In this document: piece after piece, positions 7,020 to 15,332 of the stretch | How the letters are laid out: each line of letters begins with the position of its first letter | Position numbering within the stretch: position 1 is the first letter of the stretch | Origin: Candidatus Woykebacteria bacterium RBG_13_40_15 | GTDB lineage: Bacteria > Patescibacteria > Microgenomatia > Woykebacterales > RBG-16-39-9b | Direction: 5' to 3' | Assembly: GCA_001816655.1 (NCBI GenBank) | Contig: MHCP01000015.1 | Span: 72,836-136,835 of the forward strand | DNA length: 64,000 nucleotides | The notes under the pieces: model-generated | What the model was told of the DNA's origin: nothing | Databases searched by the model: none | What the model saw: the letters and a program-made list of their open reading frames with translations, nothing else | Position numbers and translations under genes: made by a program

Positions 7020-7670
7020 TTACTGCAAAATGTAAACGTCAACAAAGCGACTTGACCACCAGCCGGCTCTTACATCGTCAAAACCAAGATCAATTTTATT
7101 ACCTTTTATTGCCCCACCCGTATCTCCTGCGATTGCCTCTCCGTACCCTGGTATATAAAGCCTGCTGCCCAAAGGAATTACTTTTGGATCGACAGCAACA
7201 ACCCCATACCCAGCTCGCAGCCCAAGAGCGGTCCACTCATTGCAACCATGGCAAGTCTTATCATAAGAAGTGGCAAACATTCTGATTTTTTCTTTGAAGT
7301 TTAAAAATTTGGCAGGATCGTCGGGCGGGGGCAACATTCTAGTAGGGGCTACTACTTTTACAAAACCCTGCGATTCCAGGAGATCCTCATCAGTTATTTT
7401 ACTTGCAGCGGCAGAATGAATCGTTTGAACAAACGTCGGTAAGCTGAAGGTGTAAATTCGTGAGAGGCCGTTTTCAACCACTGGGGCGATTTGATTACTG
7501 TAAGCGCCTACAATTAGTAAAGAAGCGGCTAATAATAGGAGCCCTAGAAGTTTATCGGAAATTCTACCGAATAGTAGATAACCAAATCCGACTACAGCCA
7601 AAGGAAAATTTATTTGGGCCTGCCGTTCTTGCCTGCTGGGCAGAATGACAGACAAAGCCTGCCCTTTCAT
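7020..7670 (-). CDS. 3D-domain (MltA-like) membrane-anchored cell wall protein
   Basis: The 216-residue protein has a transmembrane segment at about residues 37-58 (KLLGLLLLAASLLIVGAY) and a C-terminal 3D domain: ATSYDKTCHG, VVAVDPKVIPLGSRLYIPG, then AGDTGGAIKGNKIDLGFDD, where the three Asp give the domain its name. Such domains occur in lytic transglycosylases and resuscitation-type proteins acting on peptidoglycan. The first 18 residues (KGQALSVILPSRQERQAQ) are encoded by a stretch with GGGCAGGC and CTGCCCAGC blocks typical of small genomic repeats and may not be original coding sequence; no other good ATG lies before the membrane helix. Confidence 0.78.
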   Translation of the reverse strand: MKGQALSVILPSRQERQAQINFPLAVVGFGYLLFGRISDKLLGLLLLAASLLIVGAYSNQIAPVVENGLSRIYTFSLPTFVQTIHSAAASKITDEDLLESQGFVKVVAPTRMLPPPDDPAKFLNFKEKIRMFATSYDKTCHGCNEWTALGLRAGYGVVAVDPKVIPLGSRLYIPGYGEAIAGDTGGAIKGNKIDLGFDDVRAGWWSSRFVDVYILQ

Positions 7671-7740
7671 ATACCTTAAATAAATTCTATATCAAAATAA
7701 TCCTCGTCGTAAAGTTGACAAGAGTGTTAAAATCCACAGA

Positions 7741-9582
7741 TTAAATACGGGTTATTAGCCTCTCCGGTATATCGGCTAAGAATCTTGATGGGGCCCCTTC
7801 GCTTTGTTGTCCAAAATAAAGTCTCCTCGTAGCATAAGTTAGGTAAAGTTGATTCTTGGCTCGGGTAATACCTACATAGCAGAGCCGGCGCTCTTCTTCT
7901 AGCTCATTAGTATCAAGTAAAGAGCGATTATGAGGAAAAAGGCCCTCTTCCATTCCAATCATAAATACGATTGGGAATTCTAAACCCTTCGCGGCGTGCG
8001 CAGTCATTAGAGTAACGGCGTCGACTTTTTTTTGCGTTGGTTTTTCTGGACCATATTCTCGCTCGACAAGAGCTACATTTTCCAGAAAATCGACAAGGGT
8101 TGGAAATTCAGTAGCAACACTGCGCAGCTCCTTAACATTTTCCACACGTGCTGCCGCTTCAATACCGCCGTCATCAAGCCATTCCAGATATTTTGTTTGC
8201 TCGATTACAAGGTCGATTATCTCAATCGTTGATAAGTTTTCGCTACTTCTCCGCAATGCTGAAATTAGATTTTTAAATTCTTCGATTTTTTCGCCGCCCT
8301 GCTGCAGTGTTGCCTGACCAATACCGCGAGGAGGAACATTAACCACTCGTTTAAATGAAAGCTGATCGGCGGGATTTGCGATAAGGCGAAGGTAACCCAT
8401 GATATCTTTTATCTCCTTTCTATCATAAAATCGGACTCCCCCGACTAATGTATAAGGAATTCCCTCCCGAAGAAAAACCTCTTCGATTATTCTTGATTGA
8501 GCGTTTGTTCGGTAAAGAACCGCAAAGGAATGAAAAGAAAAACCTTGAGTAGATCTAATGAGGCGGTTAATTAATCTACTGACAAAACTCGCTTCTTCAA
8601 CCTCATTTTCCGCCTCATAAATAATAAGAGGTTCGCCCTCTTTATTTTCAGTCCAAAGGTCCAAAATTGGGTGAGTTCTGTTTTGGGAAATTATCGCGCT
8701 GGCCGCAGATAAGATCTTTTTAGTGCTTCTGTAATTTTGTTCGAGATTAAAGACTTTGGCATTTGGAAAATCATTGGAAAAATTTAAGATATTGCGAAAA
8801 TCTGCACCACGCCAACCATAAATTGCTTGAGAAGCATCTCCCACAACAAATATATTTTTGTGGGAGGATGAGAGAATTTTCGTCAACTCATATTGAGCTT
8901 TATTTGTATCTTGATATTCATCAACTAAAATATATTGCCAAAGATCTTGGTATTTCTTCAAGACAGCAGGAAATTCTTTAAATAAAATGATTACCAGCGC
9001 TAGCAGGTCTTGAAAATCCACGGACATATTTTCTTTTAACTTTTTCTGGTAGAGAAAATATACTTTGCTAACGATCTCTTCTTGAAAAAAACCGCGAGCA
9101 AAAGAAACATAATCATTTTCATTGACCAACTCGTTTTTTGCACTCTCAATCGCTGCGGTCACGGATTGTGGAGAAAAGCGCTTAGGATCAATATCAAGGT
9201 TCTTTAAACATTCCTTTACTATCGTGAGAGATTCATCCTCATCTAAAATTACAAAGTTTGGAGCGAAGCTGAGAAAACTGCCATCTTTTCGTAAAATTCT
9301 GGCACAGATTGAATGGAAAGTACCTGCTGTAGGTAGCGCCTCCTTTTTGGTAGATTTTAGTAAATTTGCTATGCGTTCTTTAATCTCGTTCGCTGCTTTG
9401 TTGGTGAAAGTTACGGCGAGAATGTTTTCGGTAGCGACTCCTTTCCCGCGAATTAAATAAGCAATTCGATGAGTTATAACTCTGGTCTTCCCGCTACCAG
9501 GGCCAGAAAGAACAATAGCGGGACCAGCAAAGAAAGTTACAGCATCCTTTTGAACCTTGTTTAGGGAAGATAAAAGATCCAC
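7741..9582 (-). CDS. pcrA: ATP-dependent DNA helicase, UvrD/PcrA family (short)
   Basis: Superfamily 1A 3'-5' helicase of 613 residues. Walker A GPGSGKT lies at 27-33, motif Ia includes AVTFTNKAANEIKER, motif II is VDEYQDTN, motif III VVGDASQAIYGWRGAD, motif IV NYRSTKKIL, motif V VTLMTAHAAKGLEF and motif VI EERRLCYVGITRAK. The usual C-terminal 80-100 residues that interact with RNA polymerase or Mfd are missing; the protein ends soon after motif VI. Expected role: nucleotide excision and mismatch repair, removal of nucleoprotein blocks. Assignment to UvrD, PcrA or Rep within the family is not secure. Confidence 0.9.
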   Translation of the reverse strand: MDLLSSLNKVQKDAVTFFAGPAIVLSGPGSGKTRVITHRIAYLIRGKGVATENILAVTFTNKAANEIKERIANLLKSTKKEALPTAGTFHSICARILRKDGSFLSFAPNFVILDEDESLTIVKECLKNLDIDPKRFSPQSVTAAIESAKNELVNENDYVSFARGFFQEEIVSKVYFLYQKKLKENMSVDFQDLLALVIILFKEFPAVLKKYQDLWQYILVDEYQDTNKAQYELTKILSSSHKNIFVVGDASQAIYGWRGADFRNILNFSNDFPNAKVFNLEQNYRSTKKILSAASAIISQNRTHPILDLWTENKEGEPLIIYEAENEVEEASFVSRLINRLIRSTQGFSFHSFAVLYRTNAQSRIIEEVFLREGIPYTLVGGVRFYDRKEIKDIMGYLRLIANPADQLSFKRVVNVPPRGIGQATLQQGGEKIEEFKNLISALRRSSENLSTIEIIDLVIEQTKYLEWLDDGGIEAAARVENVKELRSVATEFPTLVDFLENVALVEREYGPEKPTQKKVDAVTLMTAHAAKGLEFPIVFMIGMEEGLFPHNRSLLDTNELEEERRLCYVGITRAKNQLYLTYATRRLYFGQQSEGAPSRFLADIPERLITRI

Positions 9583-9671
9583 GCTAGTTATCTTATCGTA
9601 AATACGGAGCAGAAAAAAGAGATTTACTATCCATTTTTTATGTTATACTAAAACTTGAAAGAAAATTTTTT

Positions 9672-9938
9672 ATGGCGATTCAACTCCTAGATTTTTATGC
9701 GGATTGGTGTGGCCCATGCATTACCATGAAGCCTATCGTTGAAGAATTAGAAAAAGAATTAGCCAGTAAGGTTGAAATAAAGAAAGTGAATGTGGAAGAA
9801 AATAAAGAAGATTCAGAGAAATATGGGGTAATGAGTATCCCTACCTTCTTGCTTATGGAGAATGATAAAGAACTTGAACGTTTTGTTGGTGTAACAAGCA
9901 AAGAAATACTGGAAAGTAAAATCCTCCAACACCTCTAA
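9672..9938 (+). CDS. trxA: Thioredoxin (short)
   Basis: 88 residues with the active-site FYADWCGPC at 8-16 and the cis-proline loop SIPTFLL, both diagnostic. It starts at the first beta-strand of the core (IQLLDFYADW) and so lacks the extra N-terminal strand and helix of the usual 105-residue form. It reduces protein disulfides in the cytosol. Divergent from the UvrD/PcrA gene; followed 31 bases later by pgk. Confidence 0.9.
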   Translation: MAIQLLDFYADWCGPCITMKPIVEELEKELASKVEIKKVNVEENKEDSEKYGVMSIPTFLLMENDKELERFVGVTSKEILESKILQHL

Positions 9939-9969
9939 AAGTCTTTCAAACCGTGTTACAATTGAGTAA

Positions 9970-10977
9970 ATGAAATTTCTCCGTGACTTACCACCGGTTG
10001 AGGGAAAAAAAATAATTGTCTGGACGGAGTTGGACGTACCGGTTGAAAATGGGGCCGTTGTTGACAACACCCGCCTAGAAGCAGCGGCCAAAACCTTAAA
10101 TTATCTAATAGAAAAAGGGGCACCTATTTTAATGATTGGTCACTCGGGGCGTCCTAAAGGGAAAGACCCCTCCCTTTCCTTGAAACCAGTCGCTAAAAGT
10201 CTAGAGGAAATACTTGAGGCTAAAATAGAATTGCTGGAAGAAATAAAACCCTTTGAGTCTAATTTGGCGATGTTAGAAAATATTCGCTTTTGGGCAGCCG
10301 AGGAAGAGAAGGAGCCCTCTTTTGCCCGCGAAATCGCTAGACTCGGACAAATTTACGTAAATGATTGTTTTTCTACCTCCCATCGTGCTGGTTCTACCAT
10401 GCTGTATCTACCAAAATTATTACCTTCATACGCTGGGATAGCGCTTGAGAGAGAGGTTGAAGAATTAGGGAAAATTATTCGAAGCCCCAAAAGACCTTTA
10501 GTAGCGATTATTGGCGGTGCAAAGATCGAAACGAAGCTGCCTTCAATTAACAATCTTGCTCGGGTAGCCGATAAAGTTTTGGTTGGTGGAAGACTTGTTT
10601 TTGAGATTGGTAACATAAACTTAGACCCTAACGTTGTCGCGGCCAGCGATGACATTGATACTAAAGACATTGGACCAAAATCGATTGAAATTTTCTCAGA
10701 AATAATAAAGAAGGCAGCAATGGTGGTCTGGAATGGCCCGATGGGGGTTTTTGAAGAGGAAAAATATGCGACTGGTACGGAAGCGGTTGCTCAAGCGGTG
10801 ACAAACTCGCAGGCCTATTCGATTGTTGGTGGTGGGGACACAGTTGATGCCTTAAATAAATTTGGAGTTCTTGATAAAATAAATTATGTTTCCATTGGCG
10901 GTGGAGCAATGCTTGAGTTTTTGGCCGGTGAAGAACTTCCGGGCATAACAGCGTTAGAAAAATATTATGGAAAATAA
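9970..10977 (+). CDS. pgk: Phosphoglycerate kinase (short, altered 3-PG site)
   Basis: Converts 1,3-bisphosphoglycerate and ADP to 3-phosphoglycerate and ATP. Recognisable blocks: HSGRPKG, MLENIRF, VNDCFSTSHRAGST, IIGGAKIETKL, VWNGPMGVFE and GGGDTVDAL. At 335 residues it is well below the usual 390-400. The normally invariant RVDFNVP near residue 20 reads WTELDVP, so the substrate-contacting Arg, Asp and Asn are Trp, Glu and Asp; the other basic-patch residues (TRL, HSGR, IRF, SHRA) are kept. An extended -10 (TGTTACAAT, 9954-9962) ends 7 bases before the ATG, so the mRNA may be leaderless. Overlaps tpiA by 11 bases. Confidence 0.93.
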   Translation: MKFLRDLPPVEGKKIIVWTELDVPVENGAVVDNTRLEAAAKTLNYLIEKGAPILMIGHSGRPKGKDPSLSLKPVAKSLEEILEAKIELLEEIKPFESNLAMLENIRFWAAEEEKEPSFAREIARLGQIYVNDCFSTSHRAGSTMLYLPKLLPSYAGIALEREVEELGKIIRSPKRPLVAIIGGAKIETKLPSINNLARVADKVLVGGRLVFEIGNINLDPNVVAASDDIDTKDIGPKSIEIFSEIIKKAAMVVWNGPMGVFEEEKYATGTEAVAQAVTNSQAYSIVGGGDTVDALNKFGVLDKINYVSIGGGAMLEFLAGEELPGITALEKYYGK

Positions 10978-11686
10978 ACCTTTAGTCGTAGGCAACTGGA
11001 AGGCTACAAAAACAATTGAAGAAACGATTGATTGGGTCAAGAAAGCAAAGAGGGGTTTAGAGGAGGCCAAAAAAGCTGATATTGTTTTGTGCGCTCCTTT
11101 TACGTCGCTGCCTTTCCTAGTTTCATTATTTCAAGATACAAATGTTAAGGTTGGGGCCCAAGATGTATCAAAATTTAAAAAAGGGGCTTATACGGGGGAA
11201 GTGACAGTTGAGATGTTAGACGGGCTTGTAAGCCATTGCATTGTTGGGCATTCGGAAAGAAGAAAATATTTTGGGGAGACTGATGATAATGTAATAGAAA
11301 AGGTTAAGTTGTTACTCGAATTTAAAATAACTCCTATTCTTTGTGTAAGCGACCTGAACCAACTAAATTCTTACATAGATAGAGGTAAGGAAATAATAGA
11401 AAATTATGATAAAATAGTTTTTGTTTACGAACCGCCAAATGCTATAAGTGGTGGGGATGCATATCGTCCGGATAACCCGGAAGACGCAAGCAAAAATGCC
11501 GGTTTGATTGGAGAAAAATTGGGAAAGAAAGTAGTAATGCTTTACGGTGGAAGTATTAATTCCGAAAACGTAGTTTCCTTCTTTTCTAAACCAAATATAG
11601 ATGGGGGTTTGGTTGGACAAGCGAGCACTTATCCAGACGAGTTTGTCAGAATCTTTGATAGTATAAAATTAATCGGTCCAAAGTAA
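10967..11686 (+). CDS. tpiA: Triosephosphate isomerase
   Basis: Interconverts dihydroxyacetone phosphate and glyceraldehyde 3-phosphate. Active-site residues are present: Asn and Lys in VGNWKATKT, His in IVGHSERRKYFGE, Glu in FVYEPPNAISGG, the phosphate loop in LYGGSINSENV and GGLVGQAS. The catalytic loop 6 region (PPNAISGGDAYRP) departs from the usual PxWAIGTGxxA by the common archaeal/CPR style. 239 residues is close to normal. Overlap with pgk by 11 bases indicates one operon and translational coupling. Confidence 0.95.
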   Translation: MENKPLVVGNWKATKTIEETIDWVKKAKRGLEEAKKADIVLCAPFTSLPFLVSLFQDTNVKVGAQDVSKFKKGAYTGEVTVEMLDGLVSHCIVGHSERRKYFGETDDNVIEKVKLLLEFKITPILCVSDLNQLNSYIDRGKEIIENYDKIVFVYEPPNAISGGDAYRPDNPEDASKNAGLIGEKLGKKVVMLYGGSINSENVVSFFSKPNIDGGLVGQASTYPDEFVRIFDSIKLIGPK

Positions 11687-11726
11687 ATTGTAGAACCGCT
11701 ATTATCCATTGGAGGTTTAAAAACCT

Positions 11727-12884
11727 ATGCGTTACGTTAATTTTGGAAATCTATCTGTACTTGAAGAGCAAAGAAAAAGACAGAAAAGGAAAAAGTTAAC
11801 TTTTATTGGACTTTTCTTTGTAGGTGTGGTTTTAGCTTCCATAGTTGGTTACTTTGCCTACGCTTTTTATTGGCCACTTTCGGCTGCTTTAGGACAGATC
11901 CTAAAAAACCCTAGAATAGCTCTTTCATTTTTCCGTAACCCATCAGGGGAGATTAAATCTACTGATGGGAGAACAAATATACTAATTTTAGGGATTGATA
12001 AGAGGTCAGATGTACCGTATTCTTTTATGGGACCCAGCGGGAAAGAACAACGTAATGGGTTTTTGTCCGATACAATTATTGTCGCTTCCGTAAACATCAA
12101 AACAAAAAAAGTTTCACTGATTTCAATTCCAAGAGATGTTTGGGTTGGTATCCCTTCTTGGCAAAACTTTCCCGCTAGCCAAGGGAAAATAAATTCTGCT
12201 TATTCTCTTGGAGATCTTTATGACTATCCTGGCGGGGGTTTAAAATTAGCGGAAAGAATTGTAGGGGATAATCTTGGAGTTCCAATCCATTATGGAATAA
12301 GGATCGATTTCGACGGGTTTAGAAAAATAATCGATACTTTAGGTGGTGTAGATATAGTGGTTGAAAGAAGTTTTGATGATTATGAATACCCAGTCGAGGG
12401 AAAGGAAACTGCCAATTGCAACAATGATACCTATTACTGTAGGTTCAGGCATCTGCATTTTGATGCAGGTCTAAATCATATGGATGGAGAAACCGCTTTG
12501 GCCTACTCACGTTCCCGCAAGGGAACAAATGGAGAAGGCAGCGATTTTGCTCGCGCCCGACGGCAACAAAAAGTAATTCAAGCGGTTTTCAAAAAAGCCC
12601 TTTCGATAAAGAATTTGTTGGATCCTATTAAATTAAATAATTTATTTCAGGAGTTTGGCAAAAGTGTTGAGAGCGATTTCGAATTGACCGCACTTCCAAA
12701 GGCCATAAAGTTTGTGAGGGAAGTCGATATGAACAGCGTAGAAACCTTTGTTTTGGACCCATCAACCACACTAATGGTAAGCCCAAGCCCAGACTTATAT
12801 GGTGGGGCGTACGTAATCATTCCTAAAAATAATAATTGGGATCCAGTTAAAGCAAAGATCAAAGAATTTCTTGGGATAAATTAA
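11727..12884 (+). CDS. LytR-CpsA-Psr (LCP) family wall polymer ligase
   Basis: 385 residues with a cytosolic basic start (RKRQKRKK), one transmembrane helix at about 25-48, then the extracellular LCP domain: NILILGIDKRSD, LSDTIIVASVNIKTKKV, LISIPRDVWVGIPS, GKINSAYSLG, and ALAYSRSRKGTN with DFARARRQQKVIQA. The Arg residues of PRD, YSRSR and RARRQQ coordinate the polyprenyl pyrophosphate in known LCP enzymes. These attach teichoic-acid-like or other glycopolymers to peptidoglycan. A ribosome binding site TTGGAGG precedes ATG 11727. Confidence 0.9.
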   Translation: MRYVNFGNLSVLEEQRKRQKRKKLTFIGLFFVGVVLASIVGYFAYAFYWPLSAALGQILKNPRIALSFFRNPSGEIKSTDGRTNILILGIDKRSDVPYSFMGPSGKEQRNGFLSDTIIVASVNIKTKKVSLISIPRDVWVGIPSWQNFPASQGKINSAYSLGDLYDYPGGGLKLAERIVGDNLGVPIHYGIRIDFDGFRKIIDTLGGVDIVVERSFDDYEYPVEGKETANCNNDTYYCRFRHLHFDAGLNHMDGETALAYSRSRKGTNGEGSDFARARRQQKVIQAVFKKALSIKNLLDPIKLNNLFQEFGKSVESDFELTALPKAIKFVREVDMNSVETFVLDPSTTLMVSPSPDLYGGAYVIIPKNNNWDPVKAKIKEFLGIN

Positions 12885-12890
12885 AAATAA

Positions 12891-13541
12891 ATGATTTACT
12901 TAATTCATGGCCAAAATCAGGTTGATTCCCGCCGATTCCTAATTAGATTAAGAAGTAATTATAAGAATATTAGAGTAATCCCCGGAAAAAACTTAAACGA
13001 CAAAGATTTTTTAAAACTGATTAAAGAATATAACCAGCCCCTATTTGAAGGGAGAGAAGCAATTTTGATTGAAGAATTTGATGGTAACTGGGATATTTTG
13101 CCAAAGCAAGAAATAAAAGGAATCGACATAATTTTGTGGGCAGATAGAAAAATTGATAAGCTAGTACCCAAAACCAAAACGTTTTTATTTGAACAACAAA
13201 AAAAATTAAGTGCCTTTAAATTAGTCGATGCTGTTCTCTACAAGGATGAAAAAGAAGCCCTGGTAATTTTGGATACTTTGCTGAAGAAGAAAGAGCCAGG
13301 TGAAAAGATAATTGGAGCGTTTTTAAGAGGATTTGGCTTGCTTTATTGTGCAAAGACGGGCTCCCTAGAAAAAGCAAAAATACCTCTATTTGCTAGCGAA
13401 CGGATAAAAGAGCAGGAAAAAAATTGGAATAAAGCTGAAATAAAAAGAGCACTACTAAACCTAATTTACGCTGATGTTACAGTCAAAGGGGGACAGAATG
13501 CTTCAATTGCCCTAACAACGTTTATTAACAGGGTAACTTAA
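12891..13541 (+). CDS. Putative DNA polymerase III delta subunit (HolA-like, short)
   Basis: 216 residues. The start MIYLIHGQNQVDSRRFL resembles the clamp-loader delta opening (small hydrophobic strand, then GxD), and the end ALLNLIYADVTVKGGQNASIALTTFI matches the delta pattern (Ldxxlkxg-xxxxxxleelil). It lacks the full central AAA+ portion, so it is about two thirds of a usual HolA. Short forms are typical in reduced genomes. It starts 6 bases after the LCP gene, same strand. If correct, it loads the sliding clamp; alternative is an unrelated small protein. Confidence 0.55.
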   Translation: MIYLIHGQNQVDSRRFLIRLRSNYKNIRVIPGKNLNDKDFLKLIKEYNQPLFEGREAILIEEFDGNWDILPKQEIKGIDIILWADRKIDKLVPKTKTFLFEQQKKLSAFKLVDAVLYKDEKEALVILDTLLKKKEPGEKIIGAFLRGFGLLYCAKTGSLEKAKIPLFASERIKEQEKNWNKAEIKRALLNLIYADVTVKGGQNASIALTTFINRVT

Positions 13542-13550
13542 AGAATTAAA

Positions 13551-13742
13551 TTAATTTAGCTCTGACGATTCTCTTAGATTTTCCAAGAAACCGCTGTCTA
13601 TATTTGGATTTAAATCTCTTATTTGTTCTGCTGTTGGTGGGGTGATTGTTGATGAAATTTTTATTCTGAAAATTTGAAATGCCGACCAAGAGACAATGGT
13701 TAAAAGTGTGAGTATTAAAATCGTAAGCAAATTTTTACTCAT
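13551..13742 (-). CDS. Small membrane protein of the pilus gene cluster (63 aa)
   Basis: Last gene of a three-gene minus-strand group; its start overlaps the pilO-like stop by 8 bases. One hydrophobic helix (residues 4-24, LLTILILTLLTIVSWSAFQIF) and an external acidic tail. Position after pilN and pilO suggests a pilus assembly accessory (where PilP or a minor factor sits in other bacteria), but there is no sequence motif to prove it. Confidence 0.5.
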   Translation of the reverse strand: MSKNLLTILILTLLTIVSWSAFQIFRIKISSTITPPTAEQIRDLNPNIDSGFLENLRESSELN

Positions 13743-14367
13743 TTGGAACCCCCGTTTTCAATTGGTTTGGGGGTGTATTTGCTGGGATACCTAGGAAAAA
13801 TGTATCTATCTCCAAGGCCTCTTTTAGTATACCCTCTTTATCTTTTGCAAGGTTTATGGAAGTAACATGGCTGACTCTTATGAATTTTTCCAAATCAGAA
13901 AGAAAGTCTTGAAAATCTAAAAAATTTCCTGTTAGCGTAAGTTTATAGGAAATTCTCTTAGTTTGCAGAGAAGCAGTTGTTTTCGGAGTTTTTGCAAGAG
14001 GGACATTGGTAAATTGAATATTGGATATTGTAAGTTTTGAATCTGCAACCAGTTGCTCAATACCCTTCAGATAAGATGGTAAAGAGGACCCTACAGGCAT
14101 AGTGGAGTCTAAATATTGAATATTATCCTTGACCTCATCATAATTTTTCCGAGCTTCAGCGAGCGAGTTTATCTTGGTTTCCAAACCAGATTTAATTATG
14201 CGCGCATCAGAAATTTCCCTGTTAAGCTGCGCGACGTACTTAACTGCCGGAAACATAATTAATACAAGTACAATAAGCAATATTAAACTGGCTATGATAT
14301 AAAAATAATCTTTAGCCTGGCTACTTTTAACAGCTTTATTTATTGTCTGTTTGCTAAGCGTCACCAT
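13735..14367 (-). CDS. pilO: Type IV pilus assembly protein PilO-like
   Basis: 210 residues: short cytosolic N-terminus, a transmembrane helix at about 22-42 (FYIIASLILLIVLVLIMFPAV), a coiled-coil (EISDARIIKSGLETKINSLAEARKNYDEV), then an alpha/beta periplasm-side domain with YKLTLTGNFLDFQDFLSDLEK, the family's core signature. PilO pairs with PilN to link the inner-membrane pilus motor to the filament. It follows pilN with a 2-base gap. No pilM, pilB or pilC gene is adjacent; the actin-like gene at 50844 is a distant candidate for the PilM role. Confidence 0.8.
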   Translation of the reverse strand: MVTLSKQTINKAVKSSQAKDYFYIIASLILLIVLVLIMFPAVKYVAQLNREISDARIIKSGLETKINSLAEARKNYDEVKDNIQYLDSTMPVGSSLPSYLKGIEQLVADSKLTISNIQFTNVPLAKTPKTTASLQTKRISYKLTLTGNFLDFQDFLSDLEKFIRVSHVTSINLAKDKEGILKEALEIDTFFLGIPANTPPNQLKTGVPNE

Positions 14368-14369
14368 TT

Positions 14370-14942
14370 TTATTTAAACTTCTCCTCAAGTACTATGACT
14401 GAGGCAGAAAAAGTGTATTTTTTGTTAGTCTCAGTTGGAGATTTTAAATCGTTAATATCAAGACCAACAAATTTATCCGATCTCGAAAACGATAGAACCA
14501 AGGTTTGCAAATGTGCGGGTTCTGTAAAAGAGCCGGAAAATTTAATTTGTCCCGTATCTAATTCAAATGAATCCAAAGACATATCCGTTGGTAAAAGAGC
14601 CAGAAAATCGCTGACCATTTTATTTGTTGGTAATCTTGAATTATTTAAGCTCTTTGCTTCGCTAATTTGTTGGGTTGTGGCTCTAAATTCTCGTTCAAAG
14701 GATTTTTGCTCATCGACTTGAGCACTTAAGGTTCGTATACTATCCTTTAAATTTATTTTGTCAGTATATAATTTGATACTTAAGACAACCACTGCAAGTA
14801 GGAAAATTTCTGCAATTATCACTATGTATCGGGCGGCCGTTTTTAGCCACTGAATGGTTTTTCCGACAGAACCAGAAGGTCCCTCCGAGGGTAATAAATT
14901 AATGTTTGTTTCGACACCCTGTTTGTAGGCAGCTTTAGGCAT
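14370..14942 (-). CDS. pilN: Type IV pilus assembly protein PilN-like
   Basis: 190 residues beginning with the PilN hallmark INLLPSE (residues about 14-20), whose cytosolic peptide normally binds PilM. A transmembrane helix follows (about 36-57), then a coiled-coil (LKDSIRTLSAQVDEQKSFER) and an alpha/beta domain. Transcribed with pilO and the 63-aa gene. The intergenic space to rpsT is only 36 bases. Confidence 0.8.
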   Translation of the reverse strand: MPKAAYKQGVETNINLLPSEGPSGSVGKTIQWLKTAARYIVIIAEIFLLAVVVLSIKLYTDKINLKDSIRTLSAQVDEQKSFEREFRATTQQISEAKSLNNSRLPTNKMVSDFLALLPTDMSLDSFELDTGQIKFSGSFTEPAHLQTLVLSFSRSDKFVGLDINDLKSPTETNKKYTFSASVIVLEEKFK

Positions 14943-14978
14943 TACATTTATTAGTATAGCAAGTTTTTAAATTACTGG

Positions 14979-15275
14979 CTAGTTAGCTTTTGCTTTGACT
15001 GCTTTTTTACTTGCAGTTTTCTTCCTGTGTACCGCTTTGCCTTTTTCCAAAGACAAGGCCAAACGACCCTTTTTTCGATCTGCTCTCCCCTTAGGTATAA
15101 TATTCTTTTTCGCGGCTGTATCCAAAGCAGAGTAAGCTAAATCTAAGGTTTTAGTAGAGGGGGCTACCTTAAATTTCTTCAAAGCGATTCTCACTTTGTC
15201 TTTAACCTTCTTATTTATAATTTGTTTGCGATTGTCAGCACGCAGCTTCTTTTTTGCCGATTTTATAATTGGCAT
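14979..15275 (-). CDS. rpsT: Ribosomal protein S20
   Basis: 98 residues, highly basic, helical. The start MPIIKSAKKKLRADNRKQIINK matches S20, with the usual SAxKRxRxxxxR register, followed by IALKKF and DLAYSALDTAAKKNIIPKGRADRKKGRLA. The C-terminal tail is Lys/Ala-rich and a bit longer than usual. S20 binds 16S rRNA h44 and is an early assembly protein. Divergent from murJ. Confidence 0.93.
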   Translation of the reverse strand: MPIIKSAKKKLRADNRKQIINKKVKDKVRIALKKFKVAPSTKTLDLAYSALDTAAKKNIIPKGRADRKKGRLALSLEKGKAVHRKKTASKKAVKAKAN

Positions 15276-15296
15276 AGGGGCGATGATAACAGACTA

Positions 15297-15325
15297 TTGG
15301 CACAAATTCAAGTTCCTGCTATTAT
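15297..15325 (+). promoter_or_regulatory. Promoter of murJ-lepA
   Basis: TTGGCA, 17-base spacer, TATTAT. The expected transcription start falls at about 15332, at the ATG chosen for murJ (15333), so the mRNA would be leaderless. Confidence 0.6.
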
Positions 15326-15332
15326 TAACCGT

